The notes: a model not told the origin generated them from the sequence alone. Shown: positions 33,701-44,143, counted from the first letter of the stretch. The stretch: DNA of 50,341 bases from Acinetobacter lwoffii (GCF_002321025.1 NZ_DCLL01000031.1:119325-169665); one strand, 5' to 3'. Numbers and translations: made by a program.

Positions 33701-35302
33701 ATGACTACATACCAAACAGCGATTGATGCAATCCGCGAATTAAAAGCGAAATTCGGTAACACTTGGGCAGACATCAGTCCTGAAGATGCTGCGCGTATGC
33801 AACTTCAAAACCGTTTCAAAACTGGTTTAGACATTGCGAAATATACAGCGGCAATTATGCGTCGTGATATGGCTGCTTATGATGCAGACTCTAGCAAATA
33901 CACTCAATCACTAGGTTGCTGGCACGGTTTTATCGCGCAACAAAAAATGATTGCGAACAAAAAATACTTCGGTACAACTGAACGTCGCTACATCTACCTT
34001 TCTGGTTGGATGGTTGCAGCACTTCGTTCAGAATTCGGTCCACTTCCTGACCAATCTATGCACGAAAAAACGTCTGTTCCTGCATTGATCGAAGAAATCT
34101 ACACTTTCTTACGTCAAGCTGACGCGAAAGAATTAAACGACTTGTTCCGTGCACTTAAAAAAGCACAAGAAGCGGGCGACACTGCTAAAGCAGCTGAAAT
34201 CACTTCACAAATCGACAACTTCCAAACTCACGTTGTGCCAATTATTGCGGACATCGACGCTGGTTTCGGTAACGAAGAAGCGACTTACCTTTTAGCTAAG
34301 AAAATGATCGAAGCGGGTGCTTGTGCACTACAAATCGAAAACCAGGTTTCTGACGCGAAACAATGTGGTCACCAAGCTGGTAAAGTAACAGTTCCACACG
34401 AAGACTTCATCGCGAAAATCCACGCTCTTCGCTATGCATTCCTGGAAATGGGTCTTGACGACGGTATCATCGTTGCACGTACTGACTCTGAAGGTGCTGA
34501 CTTGACTCAAAAAATCCCAGTGGTTAAAGAGCCAGGCGACATCGCTTCTCAATACATCAGCTACTTAGACACAACTGAAATCGACATTTCAGAAGCGCAA
34601 GAAGACGAAATCCTGATCAAGCGTGATGGTAAACTTCACCGTCCTAAACGTCTTGCTTCTGGTCTATACCAGTTCCGTGAAGGCACTCAAATTGACCGCG
34701 TTGTACTTGACTGTGTAACTAGCCTACAAAACGGTGCTGACCTTCTTTGGATCGAAACTGCGACGCCTAACGTTGCTGAAATTGCTCACATGGTTAACCG
34801 TGTACGTGAAACAGTTCCAAATGCGAAACTTGTTTATAACAACTCGCCTTCGTTCAACTGGACTTTAAACTTCCGTCAACAAGCGTATGACCGTTGGGTT
34901 GCTGAAGGTAAAGACGTTTCTGCTTACGACCGTGCTAAGTTAATGAGCGCTGAGTACGATGCAACTGAACTGGCTGCTGAAGCTGACGAAAAAGTTCGTA
35001 CATTCCAAGCTGACGCTGCTCGTGAAGCGGGTGTGTTCCATCACTTGATCACACTTCCGACTTACCACACAGCTGCACTTTCTACTCATGAGCTTGCTCA
35101 AGGTTACTTCGGTACTGAAGGTATGTTGGCTTATGTTGCTGGCGTACAACGTAAAGAAATCCGCGGCGGTATCGCATGTGTTAAACACCAAGCAATGGCT
35201 GGTTCTGACATCGGTGATGACCACAAAGAAATCTTCGCTGGTGACAATGCATTGAAAGCTGGTGATGATTCTAAAAACACAATGAACCAGTTCAGCGCTT
35301 AA
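33701..35302 (+). CDS. aceA: Isocitrate lyase
   Basis: Glyoxylate-shunt enzyme splitting isocitrate to succinate and glyoxylate, needed for growth on acetate and fatty acids. 533 aa, the long form found in Pseudomonas and Acinetobacter (E. coli has 434). The catalytic loop is KQCGHQAGK (the second Lys of the canonical KKCGH is Gln, as in the long subfamily). Metal site residues are in DIDAGFGNEEATY. NNSPSFNWT is also present. Codon choice is strongly biased to C-ending Asp/Phe/Asn/Ile codons, a mark of high expression. No aceB or aceK is adjacent. A terminator follows. Confidence 0.97.
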   Translation: MTTYQTAIDAIRELKAKFGNTWADISPEDAARMQLQNRFKTGLDIAKYTAAIMRRDMAAYDADSSKYTQSLGCWHGFIAQQKMIANKKYFGTTERRYIYLSGWMVAALRSEFGPLPDQSMHEKTSVPALIEEIYTFLRQADAKELNDLFRALKKAQEAGDTAKAAEITSQIDNFQTHVVPIIADIDAGFGNEEATYLLAKKMIEAGACALQIENQVSDAKQCGHQAGKVTVPHEDFIAKIHALRYAFLEMGLDDGIIVARTDSEGADLTQKIPVVKEPGDIASQYISYLDTTEIDISEAQEDEILIKRDGKLHRPKRLASGLYQFREGTQIDRVVLDCVTSLQNGADLLWIETATPNVAEIAHMVNRVRETVPNAKLVYNNSPSFNWTLNFRQQAYDRWVAEGKDVSAYDRAKLMSAEYDATELAAEADEKVRTFQADAAREAGVFHHLITLPTYHTAALSTHELAQGYFGTEGMLAYVAGVQRKEIRGGIACVKHQAMAGSDIGDDHKEIFAGDNALKAGDDSKNTMNQFSA

Positions 35303-35320
35303 TCCGCTTAATTGATTCAC

Positions 35321-35350
35321 CAAAAAACCCTGCATCTGCAGGGTTTTTTG
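35321..35350 (+). terminator. Intrinsic terminator after aceA
   Basis: A6, CCCTGCA-tc-TGCAGGG, T6. The stem is nearly identical to the one at 27745-27770. Confidence 0.9.
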
Positions 35351-35559
35351 TTTGGAAAAATGCTATTAATAAATAGGGAAGAGCAATCTCAAGAACGTGC
35401 TCAAAAGGGATTATCCATAATTTCTCCATGATTGGTTTTTATCGCAGCTTTTATGTGTTTAATTCTTGCATTCTAGTGCTATGTCACTGAATATTTGGAT
35501 ATAGCATACTTATGTTCTGCATCAATTTACCCCTATTTAATTAAAAGTGACCCGGACTT

Positions 35560-38500
35560 ATGCTGTCTAAATTTTTTATCCACCGCCCGATCTTTGCTGG
35601 GGTACTGGCGATTGTTGTCATGGCAATCGGCTTGTTCGCAGTGATGAACCTGCCAGTGGAACGTTATCCGGACATTGCCCCGCCAAGGATAACGGTGGCA
35701 GCAACTTATAGCGGTGCTTCTGCAGAAACTGTGGAAGAAAGCGTGACTCAAGTGCTGGAGCAGCAAATCAAAGGCATTGATCATCTGCTGTATTTCAGCT
35801 CGAGTAGTGATTCTTCGGGGCGTAGCCGGGTCAGCATTAGTTTTGAAAATGGCACCGACCCGGATACTGCACAGGTTCAGGTGCAAAATGCGATTAATGG
35901 GGTACTAAACCGATTACCGGAAGATGTGCAACGCCAAGGCGTCAATGTCTTTAAGTCGCTCGGTGATACCCATATGGTGATCAGCCTGTATGATGAGTCG
36001 GGGCGCAGCAACAATATTGAACTTTCCGACTATCTGATGACCCATCTGGAACAGGACATTTCCCGGATTGAAGGCATTGGTGAGGTGGATGTTTTTGGTT
36101 CACAATATGCCATGCGGATCTGGCTGAGTCCGGCAAAATTAAAACAATATAACCTGATGCCAAGCGATGTGCGTGCTGCGATTGAAGCCCAGAATACTCA
36201 GGTCGCTGCTGGTGCGATTGGTGATCTTCCAGCCATAGATGAGCAATACCTAAATGCCAAAGTTACTTCGGGTTCACGGCTAAAAACCGTGGAAGAATTC
36301 CAGAATATTATTGTCAAATCGGATCGTGCCGGCAGCTTTATTTATTTGAAAGATATTGCGCGAGTAGAACTGGGTGCTGAAAATTATCAGTCTTATAGTA
36401 CCAATAATGGTTATCCATCGGCAGGTCTGGGTATTTCGCTGGCGTCAGGTGCCAATGCCATTGCCACCTCTAATCTGATTAAAGCTGAAATTGCCCGTAT
36501 TTCCCAGCAATTGCCTGAAGGCTATAAAATTGCTTATCCACGTGACAATACGCCTTTTGTTCAAGAATCAATTAAAGAGGTAGTCAAAACCCTGATCGAA
36601 GCCGTGATCTTGGTCATCATTGTGATGTTCATTTTCTTGCAGAACTGGCGTGCCACCTTGATTCCTACCGTGACTGTTCCGGTAGTGATTTTGGGTACCA
36701 TGGCGGTGCTGTATGCACTGGGTATGAGTATCAACACCTTAACCTTATTTGCGCTGGTTCTGGCGATCGGTCTGTTGGTGGATGATGCGATTGTTGTGGT
36801 GGAAAACGTTGAACGATTGATGCATGAAAAGCAACTGTCCGCCAAAGACGCTGCCCTGGAATCCATGCAGGAAATTAGTGGGGCACTGATCGGGATTACT
36901 TTGGTCTTAACCGCAGTCTTTATTCCAATGGCTTTTTTTGGTGGATCGACTGGCGTGATCTATCGCCAGTTTTCTATCACTTTGGTTGCGGCCATGTCGC
37001 TGTCTTTAATGGTGGCATTGATTCTAACCCCAGCATTGTGCGCGCTTATCCTAAAACCGAATCCTAAACCGGCAAAATGGGCGTCCTGGTTTAACCAGAA
37101 ACTGGATCATTTAAAACATCGTTATCTGAATTTGTCTAAACTCACTATTCAGCGTCAGGCGATTTGTCTACTATTGTTTGCTGGATTGATCGGTGTGTTT
37201 GCGCTGTTCTATCGTGCTTTGCCGACCAGTTTCTTGCCGAGTGAGGATCAGGGGATCTTAAGCTTGCAAATCAAATTGCAGGAAGGCGCTCCGATGAAAA
37301 ATACCATTCAGATCGGTGAAGAAGTCCGTAAGTATTTTCTGGATCAGGAACAAGCTAATGTCAATCTGGTGATGATCCGTTATGGGCGAAATTTCTCTGG
37401 AACTGGTCAGAACCTCGCGACCGGTTTTGTAGCGTTGAAACATTGGGATGAGCGTTCCGGTCAGGACAATACTGCACAAGCGATTCGTGAACGGGCCTTA
37501 AAGCATTTCCAGAGTAATCGCAATGCACAAATTAATGTGTCCATGCCAGCTTCAGTCAATGGGTTGGGACAAACCGATGGTCTGGATTTCTGGATTCGAG
37601 ACATCAATGGCAATGGCCGGCAATATCTAGAACAACAATTTAAAGCGCTGGAAGCTCGGGCAGGCAACTATACGAGCTTTGAAAATCTGGGCAAACGTTC
37701 TAATCCTGACAAAGCAGAGCTACGCGTTAATATTGACCAGAAACAGGCCATGGCCAATGGTCTGACTCAATCGGCAATCAACAGTACCTTATCCAGTGCT
37801 TGGGGTGGCAGTTATATCAATGACTTTATTGATCGCGGCCGGATTAAACGGGTGATTATGCAGGGTGATGCTGAATTCCGCTCTAAGCCGGAAGATCTGG
37901 CACAGTGGCATGTGCGCAATGACCAGAATCAGATGGTGCCTTTCAGCAATTTCTCGCAAGTGGGCTGGAGTGGTGGCCCTGAAGTGGTCAACCGCTTTAT
38001 GGGGTATACCGCATTACAAATGGAAGCGGATCGGGCTAAGGACAGCAGTTCTGGCCAGGCCATGCAGGATGTGGAAGCTTTGATTGCCGAGCAGGAGGGA
38101 GTCGATGTAGTCTGGAGCGGTCTTTCTTTCGAGGAAAAACAGTCCAATAATCAGGCGATCTGGCTGTATCTGATTTCAATTGGCTTTATTTTTCTCTGTC
38201 TGGCGGCTTTATATGAAAGCTGGAGCATTCCAACCGCCGTGATGTCAGCTATTCCACTCGGGATTGGCGGCAATATTATTTTCAGTTATCTGGCTGGTTT
38301 CCCGAATGATATCTATTTCCAGATTGCCTTGCTGACTACCATTGGTCTGTCCTGTAAGAATGCCATTCTGATTGTGGAATTTGCTTCATTAGCGCAGCAA
38401 CAAGGTAAATCGGTAGTAGAAGCCGCACTAGAAGGTGCGTCTTTACGTCTACGTCCAATTTTGATGACTTCTTTGGCCTTTGGCGCAGGGATTTTACCGC

Positions 38501-38655
38501 TGGTCTTTGCTACAGGCGCTGGTGCGGTGAGTCGTCAGGAAATTGGCGTGAGTGTATTTGGTGGTGTCATTTTTGGAACATTGCTGGTGCTGATTTTTAT
38601 TCCATTTATGTATGTTTTAATTCGTCGACTCATCATTAAAAAATCGCGTGCTTAA
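35560..38655 (+). CDS. RND efflux permease, AcrB-like (first of tandem pair)
   Basis: Inner-membrane proton-driven multidrug exporter of the HAE-1 type, 1031 aa, 12 TM expected in two repeats. The proton relay Asp pair is D408/D409 in AIGLLVDDAIVVVENVERL, and the TM10 Lys is in SCKNAILIVEFA. AcrB-like motifs FGSQYAMRIW, GIGEVDVFG and IGITLVLTAVFIPMAFFGG are present. Position 179 keeps the binding-pocket Phe (AcrB F178), but the region of AcrB F136 reads LGDTHMV. No periplasmic adaptor or outer-membrane channel gene is next to it, so it must use one encoded elsewhere. A terminator separates it from the second permease gene. Confidence 0.94.
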   Translation: MLSKFFIHRPIFAGVLAIVVMAIGLFAVMNLPVERYPDIAPPRITVAATYSGASAETVEESVTQVLEQQIKGIDHLLYFSSSSDSSGRSRVSISFENGTDPDTAQVQVQNAINGVLNRLPEDVQRQGVNVFKSLGDTHMVISLYDESGRSNNIELSDYLMTHLEQDISRIEGIGEVDVFGSQYAMRIWLSPAKLKQYNLMPSDVRAAIEAQNTQVAAGAIGDLPAIDEQYLNAKVTSGSRLKTVEEFQNIIVKSDRAGSFIYLKDIARVELGAENYQSYSTNNGYPSAGLGISLASGANAIATSNLIKAEIARISQQLPEGYKIAYPRDNTPFVQESIKEVVKTLIEAVILVIIVMFIFLQNWRATLIPTVTVPVVILGTMAVLYALGMSINTLTLFALVLAIGLLVDDAIVVVENVERLMHEKQLSAKDAALESMQEISGALIGITLVLTAVFIPMAFFGGSTGVIYRQFSITLVAAMSLSLMVALILTPALCALILKPNPKPAKWASWFNQKLDHLKHRYLNLSKLTIQRQAICLLLFAGLIGVFALFYRALPTSFLPSEDQGILSLQIKLQEGAPMKNTIQIGEEVRKYFLDQEQANVNLVMIRYGRNFSGTGQNLATGFVALKHWDERSGQDNTAQAIRERALKHFQSNRNAQINVSMPASVNGLGQTDGLDFWIRDINGNGRQYLEQQFKALEARAGNYTSFENLGKRSNPDKAELRVNIDQKQAMANGLTQSAINSTLSSAWGGSYINDFIDRGRIKRVIMQGDAEFRSKPEDLAQWHVRNDQNQMVPFSNFSQVGWSGGPEVVNRFMGYTALQMEADRAKDSSSGQAMQDVEALIAEQEGVDVVWSGLSFEEKQSNNQAIWLYLISIGFIFLCLAALYESWSIPTAVMSAIPLGIGGNIIFSYLAGFPNDIYFQIALLTTIGLSCKNAILIVEFASLAQQQGKSVVEAALEGASLRLRPILMTSLAFGAGILPLVFATGAGAVSRQEIGVSVFGGVIFGTLLVLIFIPFMYVLIRRLIIKKSRA

Positions 38656-38677
38656 AATAAAGGAAAACTCTAGAGCT

Positions 38678-38709
38678 GAAAAATCCCCGTTTATACGGGG
38701 ATTTTTTTA
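38678..38709 (+). terminator. Intrinsic terminator between the two RND genes
   Basis: AAAATCCCCGT-ttat-ACGGGGATTTT-type stem followed by T7. The second RND gene therefore needs its own promoter in 38710-38827. Confidence 0.9.
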
Positions 38710-38827
38710 TCGCCAAAACTCGTCCAATGACTGGTTGCGTTTTCAGCATGGTGTGAAAATTGCTATAAAAATCATCTATTCATACAAGAATGTGTCGTGA
38801 GAATGCATCTGATGGGGATTTTTATTC

Positions 38828-41800
38828 ATGTTGTCACACTTTTTTATTTATCGACCTAAATTTGCAGCCGTCATCGCCATTATCATGATGGTATTAGGAA
38901 TTTTTGCACTGCAAAAAATTCCGATTGAGCATATGCCGAATATGGACGCACCTGCGTTAGGGGTTTCTGCGGGGTATCGTGGTGCATCTGCGGAAACCGT
39001 TGAGCAATCGGTCACGCAAATTTTAGAACAAGCGGTAAAAGGCATTGAAGGTTTGGAAAGCTTTCAGTCCAACAGTAGCGTGGGACGTGCAAATCTGACC
39101 CTGTCGTTTGAGCAAGGCGTGGATCTCGATCAGGCACTGTTGCAAGTGCAAAATGCAGTCAATGGTGTGCTAAGTCGATTGCCTGAAGAAACCCAGCAAA
39201 ATGGAGTGGCTGTTTATAAACAAGGTTATGATCAATTTGCATTACTGAGTTTATATGATGAATCAGGGAAAGCGACACCTATAGAGCTTGCTGACTATTT
39301 AATGGTGCATGTCGAACCGCGTTTTTCCCGTATTGACGGGATGGGTGAAGTGGAGCTTTATGGCGCAGGCTATGCGATGCGCATTTGGCTCAATCCACAT
39401 AAACTACGCCAATTTAATCTGATGCCGAGTGATATTCGCAATGCAGTCGAGGCACAAAATGCACCTCTTGTATCTGGTTCTATTGGTGGATTACCAACAG
39501 CACAAGATCAATACATGAATGCCAAGGTTAGTGCGGGATCACGTTTAAGTAGTATTCATGAATTTGAAAAAATTATTGTGAAGACAACAGATTCAGGTTC
39601 GGTCCTGTACTTGAAAGATGTCGCACGTGTTGAGTTGGGGGCAGAAAGTTATAACCATTTAAATTATACCAACGGTCATTTATCCGCTGCGTTATCGATC
39701 CAATTGGCGCCACGGAGTAATGCCATTGCGGTTTCAGAGCAGATGCAAACGGTATTGAAAAATGCCCAAGCCAATTTGCCTGCACATTATCAATTGCGTA
39801 TGACCATGGACAGAACCCCATTTATTACCAGTTCAATTGAACAAGTCGCGAAAACTTTGGTCGAAGCGATGGTACTGGTGGTTTTGGTGATGTTTATCTT
39901 CCTGCAAAACTGGCGCGCCACTATTATTCCTGCAGTCACGATTCCGATTGTAGTTTTAGCCACATTTGCGGTGCTGTATGTACTGGGAATGAGCTTAAAC
40001 AGTTTTACCTTGTTTGCCCTGATTTTGGCGATTGGCCTGTTGGTCGATGATGCCATTGTGGTCGTGGAAAACATTGAACGTTTGATGCATGAAGAACATT
40101 TGGATGCTCAGGCTGCAGCTTTAAAGTCAATGAAGGAAATCAGCGGTGCATTGATCGGGATTACTTTGGTCTTAACTGCTGTATTTATTCCCATGGCATT
40201 TTTTGGCAGTATGACAGGAGTCATCTATCGTCAGTTTTCCATCACGTTGGTCGTGGCAATGCTACTTTCTTTATTGGTGGCACTCATCATCACCCCTACA
40301 TTTGCAGCGCAACTGCTCAAGCGTCAACCACATCAACCAAAATGGGCACAGCGTTTTAATCGTGGCATGGATAAGCTCACCATGCATTACCAAAAGCTTT
40401 CTGCACGTAGCATGCAGTTTAAAATGACGATGTTGGCTGTATTTAGTATATGTGTTTTAGGCTTTGGCTGGCTTTATAAAACTTTGCCCGAAGGGCTGAT
40501 GCCAACGGAAGATATGGGCTTTGTCATGGGTCAAATTGTGATGCCGGGCAATGCACCACGTTCTGAGATAGAAAAAGTCGGGCGTGAAGTCCAAGACTAT
40601 TTAATGCAGCATGAATCTGAGCGCATCCAAAGCATTGGGATTTGGTATAGCGGAAACAATGTTGGGGTTGGGCCTTATCGTGGTCAGCTATTTGTCGTAT
40701 TAAAGGACTGGGCAGCGCGTAAAAATCCTGAAGATACCGTCTTTGCTATTGTAGATCGTGCACAAAAGCACTTTGCCAATCATACCAATGCCCAGATTTT
40801 CTTTATGGCACCTTCTATGTCAAGTAATGGACGTGTGGTCGACTTCTGGTTACAAGATCTAGATTCACGGGGTAGCGAGTTTTTACAGCAATCCTTCTCT
40901 GAGATTGAAACTCGTGCCAAAGCAAAATCATCGATTGAATATTTACAACTTGATGTACCCAAAGAAAGTGCCGAGCTGAATATTAAACTGGATGTAGAAC
41001 GTTTACTCAAATATGCCGTACCTCAGCAAAGTTTTAACAGTACGTTGGCTGCGGCTTGGAGTGGTACTTATATCAACGACTTTATTGATCGTGGACAAAT
41101 CAAACGGGTCATCATGCAAGGCGAAGCGGAGTTCCGTTCTAAACCTGAAGATTTGGCACATTGGCATGTTCGTAATAGCACAGGCGAAATGTTATCGTTT
41201 AATCAATTCACTACGCTGAATTGGCAAGGTGGACCGAATAGTATCAACCGTTATATGGGCTATAACGCCGTGCCTGTATATGCAGGTATTCCCAAAGATC
41301 AATTTTCGAGTCAAACCATGCAAGATGTCGAAGCTTTAGTCGATGAACAAGACGGAGTAAATTTGGCCTGGAGTGGAGCCGCCTTAGAAGAAAAACGTAG
41401 CAGTGGGCAAGCTATTTTCTTGTATCTAATTTCGATTGCCTTTATTTTCTTATGTTTAACGGCACTCTATGAAAGCTGGACGATTCCTGCTGTGGTGTTG
41501 ACCGCGATTCCTCTGGGCGTGGGAGGAAGTATTCTGTTCTGTGTCTGGTTTGGTTTTGCGAACGATATTTACTTTCATATCGCCTTGCTGACGACTATCG
41601 GTCTGTCCTGTAAAAATGCAATTTTGATTGTAGAATTTGCTGCACAAGCAGAGCGGGCAGGTCATACTCCGGTTCAGGCCGCGATACTGGCCGCGGGCTT
41701 ACGCTTGCGTCCTATTCTCATGACCTCCATTGCATTTGCAGCGGGCGTACTGCCTTTGATGTTTGCCACCGGCGTCAGTGCAATCAGCCGGCAGGAGATT

Positions 41801-41956
41801 GGCAGTAGTGTTTTTGGTGGGGTGCTATTTGCCACTGTCCTGGTACTGCTGTTTATTCCCTTTATGTATGTATTGATTCGTAGTCTGATGATTAAAAAAA
41901 CGGTTTCTCAATCAGTGGTGATAGAGCATCCATCTTTAGAAAGTGAACAAGCCTGA
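38828..41956 (+). CDS. RND efflux permease, AcrB-like (second of tandem pair)
   Basis: 1042 aa, clear paralogue of the preceding product along its whole length (GASAETVEQSVTQILEQ, YAMRIWLNP, IGITLVLTAVFIPMAFFG, SCKNAILIVEFAAQ). The proton relay Asp pair is at about 407-408 in GLLVDDAIVVVEN. The AcrB F178 position is Tyr (VELYGAGY), and a Phe sits near the F136 position (YDQFALLS), the opposite of its neighbour, so substrate range probably differs. The C-terminus is longer and polar (VIEHPSLESEQA). No adaptor or OMF gene is adjacent. The stop codon lies in the terminator stem. Confidence 0.94.
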   Translation: MLSHFFIYRPKFAAVIAIIMMVLGIFALQKIPIEHMPNMDAPALGVSAGYRGASAETVEQSVTQILEQAVKGIEGLESFQSNSSVGRANLTLSFEQGVDLDQALLQVQNAVNGVLSRLPEETQQNGVAVYKQGYDQFALLSLYDESGKATPIELADYLMVHVEPRFSRIDGMGEVELYGAGYAMRIWLNPHKLRQFNLMPSDIRNAVEAQNAPLVSGSIGGLPTAQDQYMNAKVSAGSRLSSIHEFEKIIVKTTDSGSVLYLKDVARVELGAESYNHLNYTNGHLSAALSIQLAPRSNAIAVSEQMQTVLKNAQANLPAHYQLRMTMDRTPFITSSIEQVAKTLVEAMVLVVLVMFIFLQNWRATIIPAVTIPIVVLATFAVLYVLGMSLNSFTLFALILAIGLLVDDAIVVVENIERLMHEEHLDAQAAALKSMKEISGALIGITLVLTAVFIPMAFFGSMTGVIYRQFSITLVVAMLLSLLVALIITPTFAAQLLKRQPHQPKWAQRFNRGMDKLTMHYQKLSARSMQFKMTMLAVFSICVLGFGWLYKTLPEGLMPTEDMGFVMGQIVMPGNAPRSEIEKVGREVQDYLMQHESERIQSIGIWYSGNNVGVGPYRGQLFVVLKDWAARKNPEDTVFAIVDRAQKHFANHTNAQIFFMAPSMSSNGRVVDFWLQDLDSRGSEFLQQSFSEIETRAKAKSSIEYLQLDVPKESAELNIKLDVERLLKYAVPQQSFNSTLAAAWSGTYINDFIDRGQIKRVIMQGEAEFRSKPEDLAHWHVRNSTGEMLSFNQFTTLNWQGGPNSINRYMGYNAVPVYAGIPKDQFSSQTMQDVEALVDEQDGVNLAWSGAALEEKRSSGQAIFLYLISIAFIFLCLTALYESWTIPAVVLTAIPLGVGGSILFCVWFGFANDIYFHIALLTTIGLSCKNAILIVEFAAQAERAGHTPVQAAILAAGLRLRPILMTSIAFAAGVLPLMFATGVSAISRQEIGSSVFGGVLFATVLVLLFIPFMYVLIRSLMIKKTVSQSVVIEHPSLESEQA

Positions 41957-41973
41957 CTCAGTCAGGCTTTTTT
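41949..41973 (+). terminator. Intrinsic terminator overlapping the RND stop codon
   Basis: AGCCTGA-ctcag-TCAGGCT stem, then T6. The TGA stop is part of the 5' arm. Confidence 0.88.
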
Positions 41974-42091
41974 CTGGCTAAATATCGAGGAATTGATTTA
42001 TACAAAAAATATCGTCATATTGCAGCATGATCATTAAAATTATTCACATGAAAAATTAGGATACATAGGGATCAGGACAAACCTCTCTTGA

Positions 42092-43459
42092 ATGCCAGAC
42101 TTTTATAATGAGCTGCTTATGCCGACAATTTCAGAAAAAATCCAGCATATCCAACAACAATTGCATTCTGAAAATCACAACATTGCTGTAGGTTTACTCA
42201 GTCAGCTGAATGTCGCCGATCAGGCGCGCATTTTAAGTCGTTTAGATGCTCGGCAACAGGCCCGAATTTTAAAGGAACTGAATGAACCTAGCTTGGTCTA
42301 TGCTTTTATGCCACTAGGGCAGCAGTTAAACGTGGCACAGCACTTATCTATTTCAGAACTTGTTCCTATTCTGGATGCAATGCCTTCTGATGATTTTGTC
42401 GATATTTATAAGCAGTTTTCGCCGCCGCTACAGCTGCAATTGATGGGCGCATTATCTGAAGAATCCCAGCAGACACTCAAAGATCTGGCCATCTATCCGG
42501 AAGGTACAGCGGGTGCCATGATGAGCTCACGTTATGTGACGCTCTCACCCGATTTAACCATGGATGAAGCGATAAAGGCTTTACGTGTAGTGGCCGCCGG
42601 GCAGGAAACCCTGTATCTGATATATATTGTCGATGCAGAAAAACGGCTGATCGGTGTGATTTCCTTAAGGCAGATCATACAGGCCTTACCTGAGCTGAGT
42701 ATTGCCGAAGTGATGCAAAGCGAAGTGATTTCTGCCCAAGTAACAGATGATCAGGAAATTGTGGCTAGAGCCTTGGCCTATTATGATTTTATTGCCCTAC
42801 CTGTGGTTGATGCGCAGCAAAAACTCTTAGGGATTGTCACTTATGACGATGCTATGGACATTGTCGAAGCCGAAACTACGGAAGATATTTTAAAGTCGGG
42901 TGCAGTGACACCGTTGACTGAATTGAGCCTTAAAACTGCCCCGATTTTGACCCTGTATCAGAAGCGGGTCTTTTGGTTGGTCATTCTGGTTTTTGGCAGT
43001 CTGCTCTCTGGAGTCGGGATTGCACACTTTGAAGAGATCATTGCCGCACATATCGTGTTGGTATTTTTCTTACCGCTTTTGGTGGGTAGTGGCGGGAATG
43101 CCGGTTCGCAATCAGCCACCTTGATGGTGCGTGCCTTGGCCACAGGCGATGTCGAGTTCAAGGATTGGTTTAATTTGCTCAGTCGTGAATCTCTGGTGGC
43201 GCTATGCTTAGGCGGCACCATGGCGATTGCTGTATCCATTCTCGGTTATATCCGGGGAGATATCATGGTCGCTGTGGTGCTGGCCATCAGCATGCTTGGG
43301 ATTGTGTTGATGGGCTGCCTGATCGGCATGAGTCTGCCTTTTATTTTAAATAAACTCAAACTTGATCCTGCCAGTGCTTCGGCGCCGTTGGTGACTTCTA
43401 TCTGCGATGCTACCGGTGTAATTCTGTATTTATTCGTTGCTTCCAAATTATTGTTTTAA
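42092..43459 (+). CDS. mgtE: Magnesium transporter MgtE
   Basis: Mg2+ channel/transporter of 455 aa. The N-terminal MgtE_N helical domain (residues 20-140) shows repeated LSQLNVADQARILSRL and PSDDFVDIYKQF. A CBS pair follows (EGTAGAMMSSRYVTLSPDLTMDEA at about 147, then VIGVISL and VVDAQQKLLGIVTYDD). Five TM segments form the C-terminal half, with LPLLVGSGGNAGSQSATLMVRALATGD, the family pore motif. ATG 42119 is an alternative start with a GAG at better distance, giving 446 aa. No M-box riboswitch is seen in the 118-base leader. Confidence 0.94.
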   Translation: MPDFYNELLMPTISEKIQHIQQQLHSENHNIAVGLLSQLNVADQARILSRLDARQQARILKELNEPSLVYAFMPLGQQLNVAQHLSISELVPILDAMPSDDFVDIYKQFSPPLQLQLMGALSEESQQTLKDLAIYPEGTAGAMMSSRYVTLSPDLTMDEAIKALRVVAAGQETLYLIYIVDAEKRLIGVISLRQIIQALPELSIAEVMQSEVISAQVTDDQEIVARALAYYDFIALPVVDAQQKLLGIVTYDDAMDIVEAETTEDILKSGAVTPLTELSLKTAPILTLYQKRVFWLVILVFGSLLSGVGIAHFEEIIAAHIVLVFFLPLLVGSGGNAGSQSATLMVRALATGDVEFKDWFNLLSRESLVALCLGGTMAIAVSILGYIRGDIMVAVVLAISMLGIVLMGCLIGMSLPFILNKLKLDPASASAPLVTSICDATGVILYLFVASKLLF

Positions 43460-43533
43460 TTCACAGATTGATACATCAGCGTAGAAAAAATACTTTATGC
43501 TCAAGAAAATCAGCATTATTTCTGGAATAACCT

Positions 43534-44115
43534 ATGCCTGAGCCTGAACAAAAACCAAAACTAAGCCAACAAGAGGTGATACGTCTGGAACGTGATCTGG
43601 CCAAGTTTGCCAATATGATGGATTCCGTGGTGCGTATTCCGTTTACCAAGCAAGGAGTAGGGGCAGACGCGGCTTTGAGTACGATTCCGATTGCTGGAGA
43701 TATTGCCGGTTTTATATTGACCTGTTATGCCATTCATAAGGCCAAACAGATCGGGGTGCCGAGTGCCAAACTCAATCCAGTGATGAAGATGGCGGCGATC
43801 GATGCGGTAGTAGGATTTATTCCGGTGGCGGGCACGGTCTTTGATATTTTTATCCGGCCCAGTCGCAAGGCACTCGATGTCGTGCATCTGCATATTCGCG
43901 AGGAATATCAGATTAGCAGCGACCGGCATGTGGTACACCCATTTTTGCATGAAAGTCTGGAACGCAAACAACAGCAATCAGCATTCTGGCGCAATCCCGT
44001 GGTGGCCTGGATCTGGATTCACATCCCCGATATTTTAGGTACTTTATTCCTGATTGTATTTGTCTTCGCGATCGGGTGGGGTGCTATGGCGCTATATCAA
44101 TGGTTCAGCCAATGA
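43534..44115 (+). CDS. DUF4112 family membrane protein
   Basis: 193 aa. The DUF4112 core lies at about 20-125: MMDSVVRIPFTKQGVGADAA, TIPIAGDIAGFILTCYAIHKA, GVPSAKLNPVMKMAAIDAVVG and FIPVAGTVFDIFIRPSRKALD. One clear TM segment is near the C-terminus (ILGTLFLIVFVFAIGWGAMAL), plus weaker hydrophobic repeats in the core. The function of the family is unknown. It is 74 bases behind mgtE, possibly in the same unit, and ends at a terminator shared with htpX. Confidence 0.88.
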   Translation: MPEPEQKPKLSQQEVIRLERDLAKFANMMDSVVRIPFTKQGVGADAALSTIPIAGDIAGFILTCYAIHKAKQIGVPSAKLNPVMKMAAIDAVVGFIPVAGTVFDIFIRPSRKALDVVHLHIREEYQISSDRHVVHPFLHESLERKQQQSAFWRNPVVAWIWIHIPDILGTLFLIVFVFAIGWGAMALYQWFSQ

Positions 44116-44143
44116 TAGGCTAGCTAAAAAATAATTAAATCCA

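Noticed and set aside
34328..35335. Long minus-strand frames inside aceA
   Set aside because: They are mirror frames of a strongly codon-biased gene, with no ribosome binding sites.
41973..42091. Magnesium riboswitch (M-box) or ykoK leader before mgtE
   Set aside because: The leader is only about 118 bases, AT-rich, with no matching conserved blocks or terminator pair.
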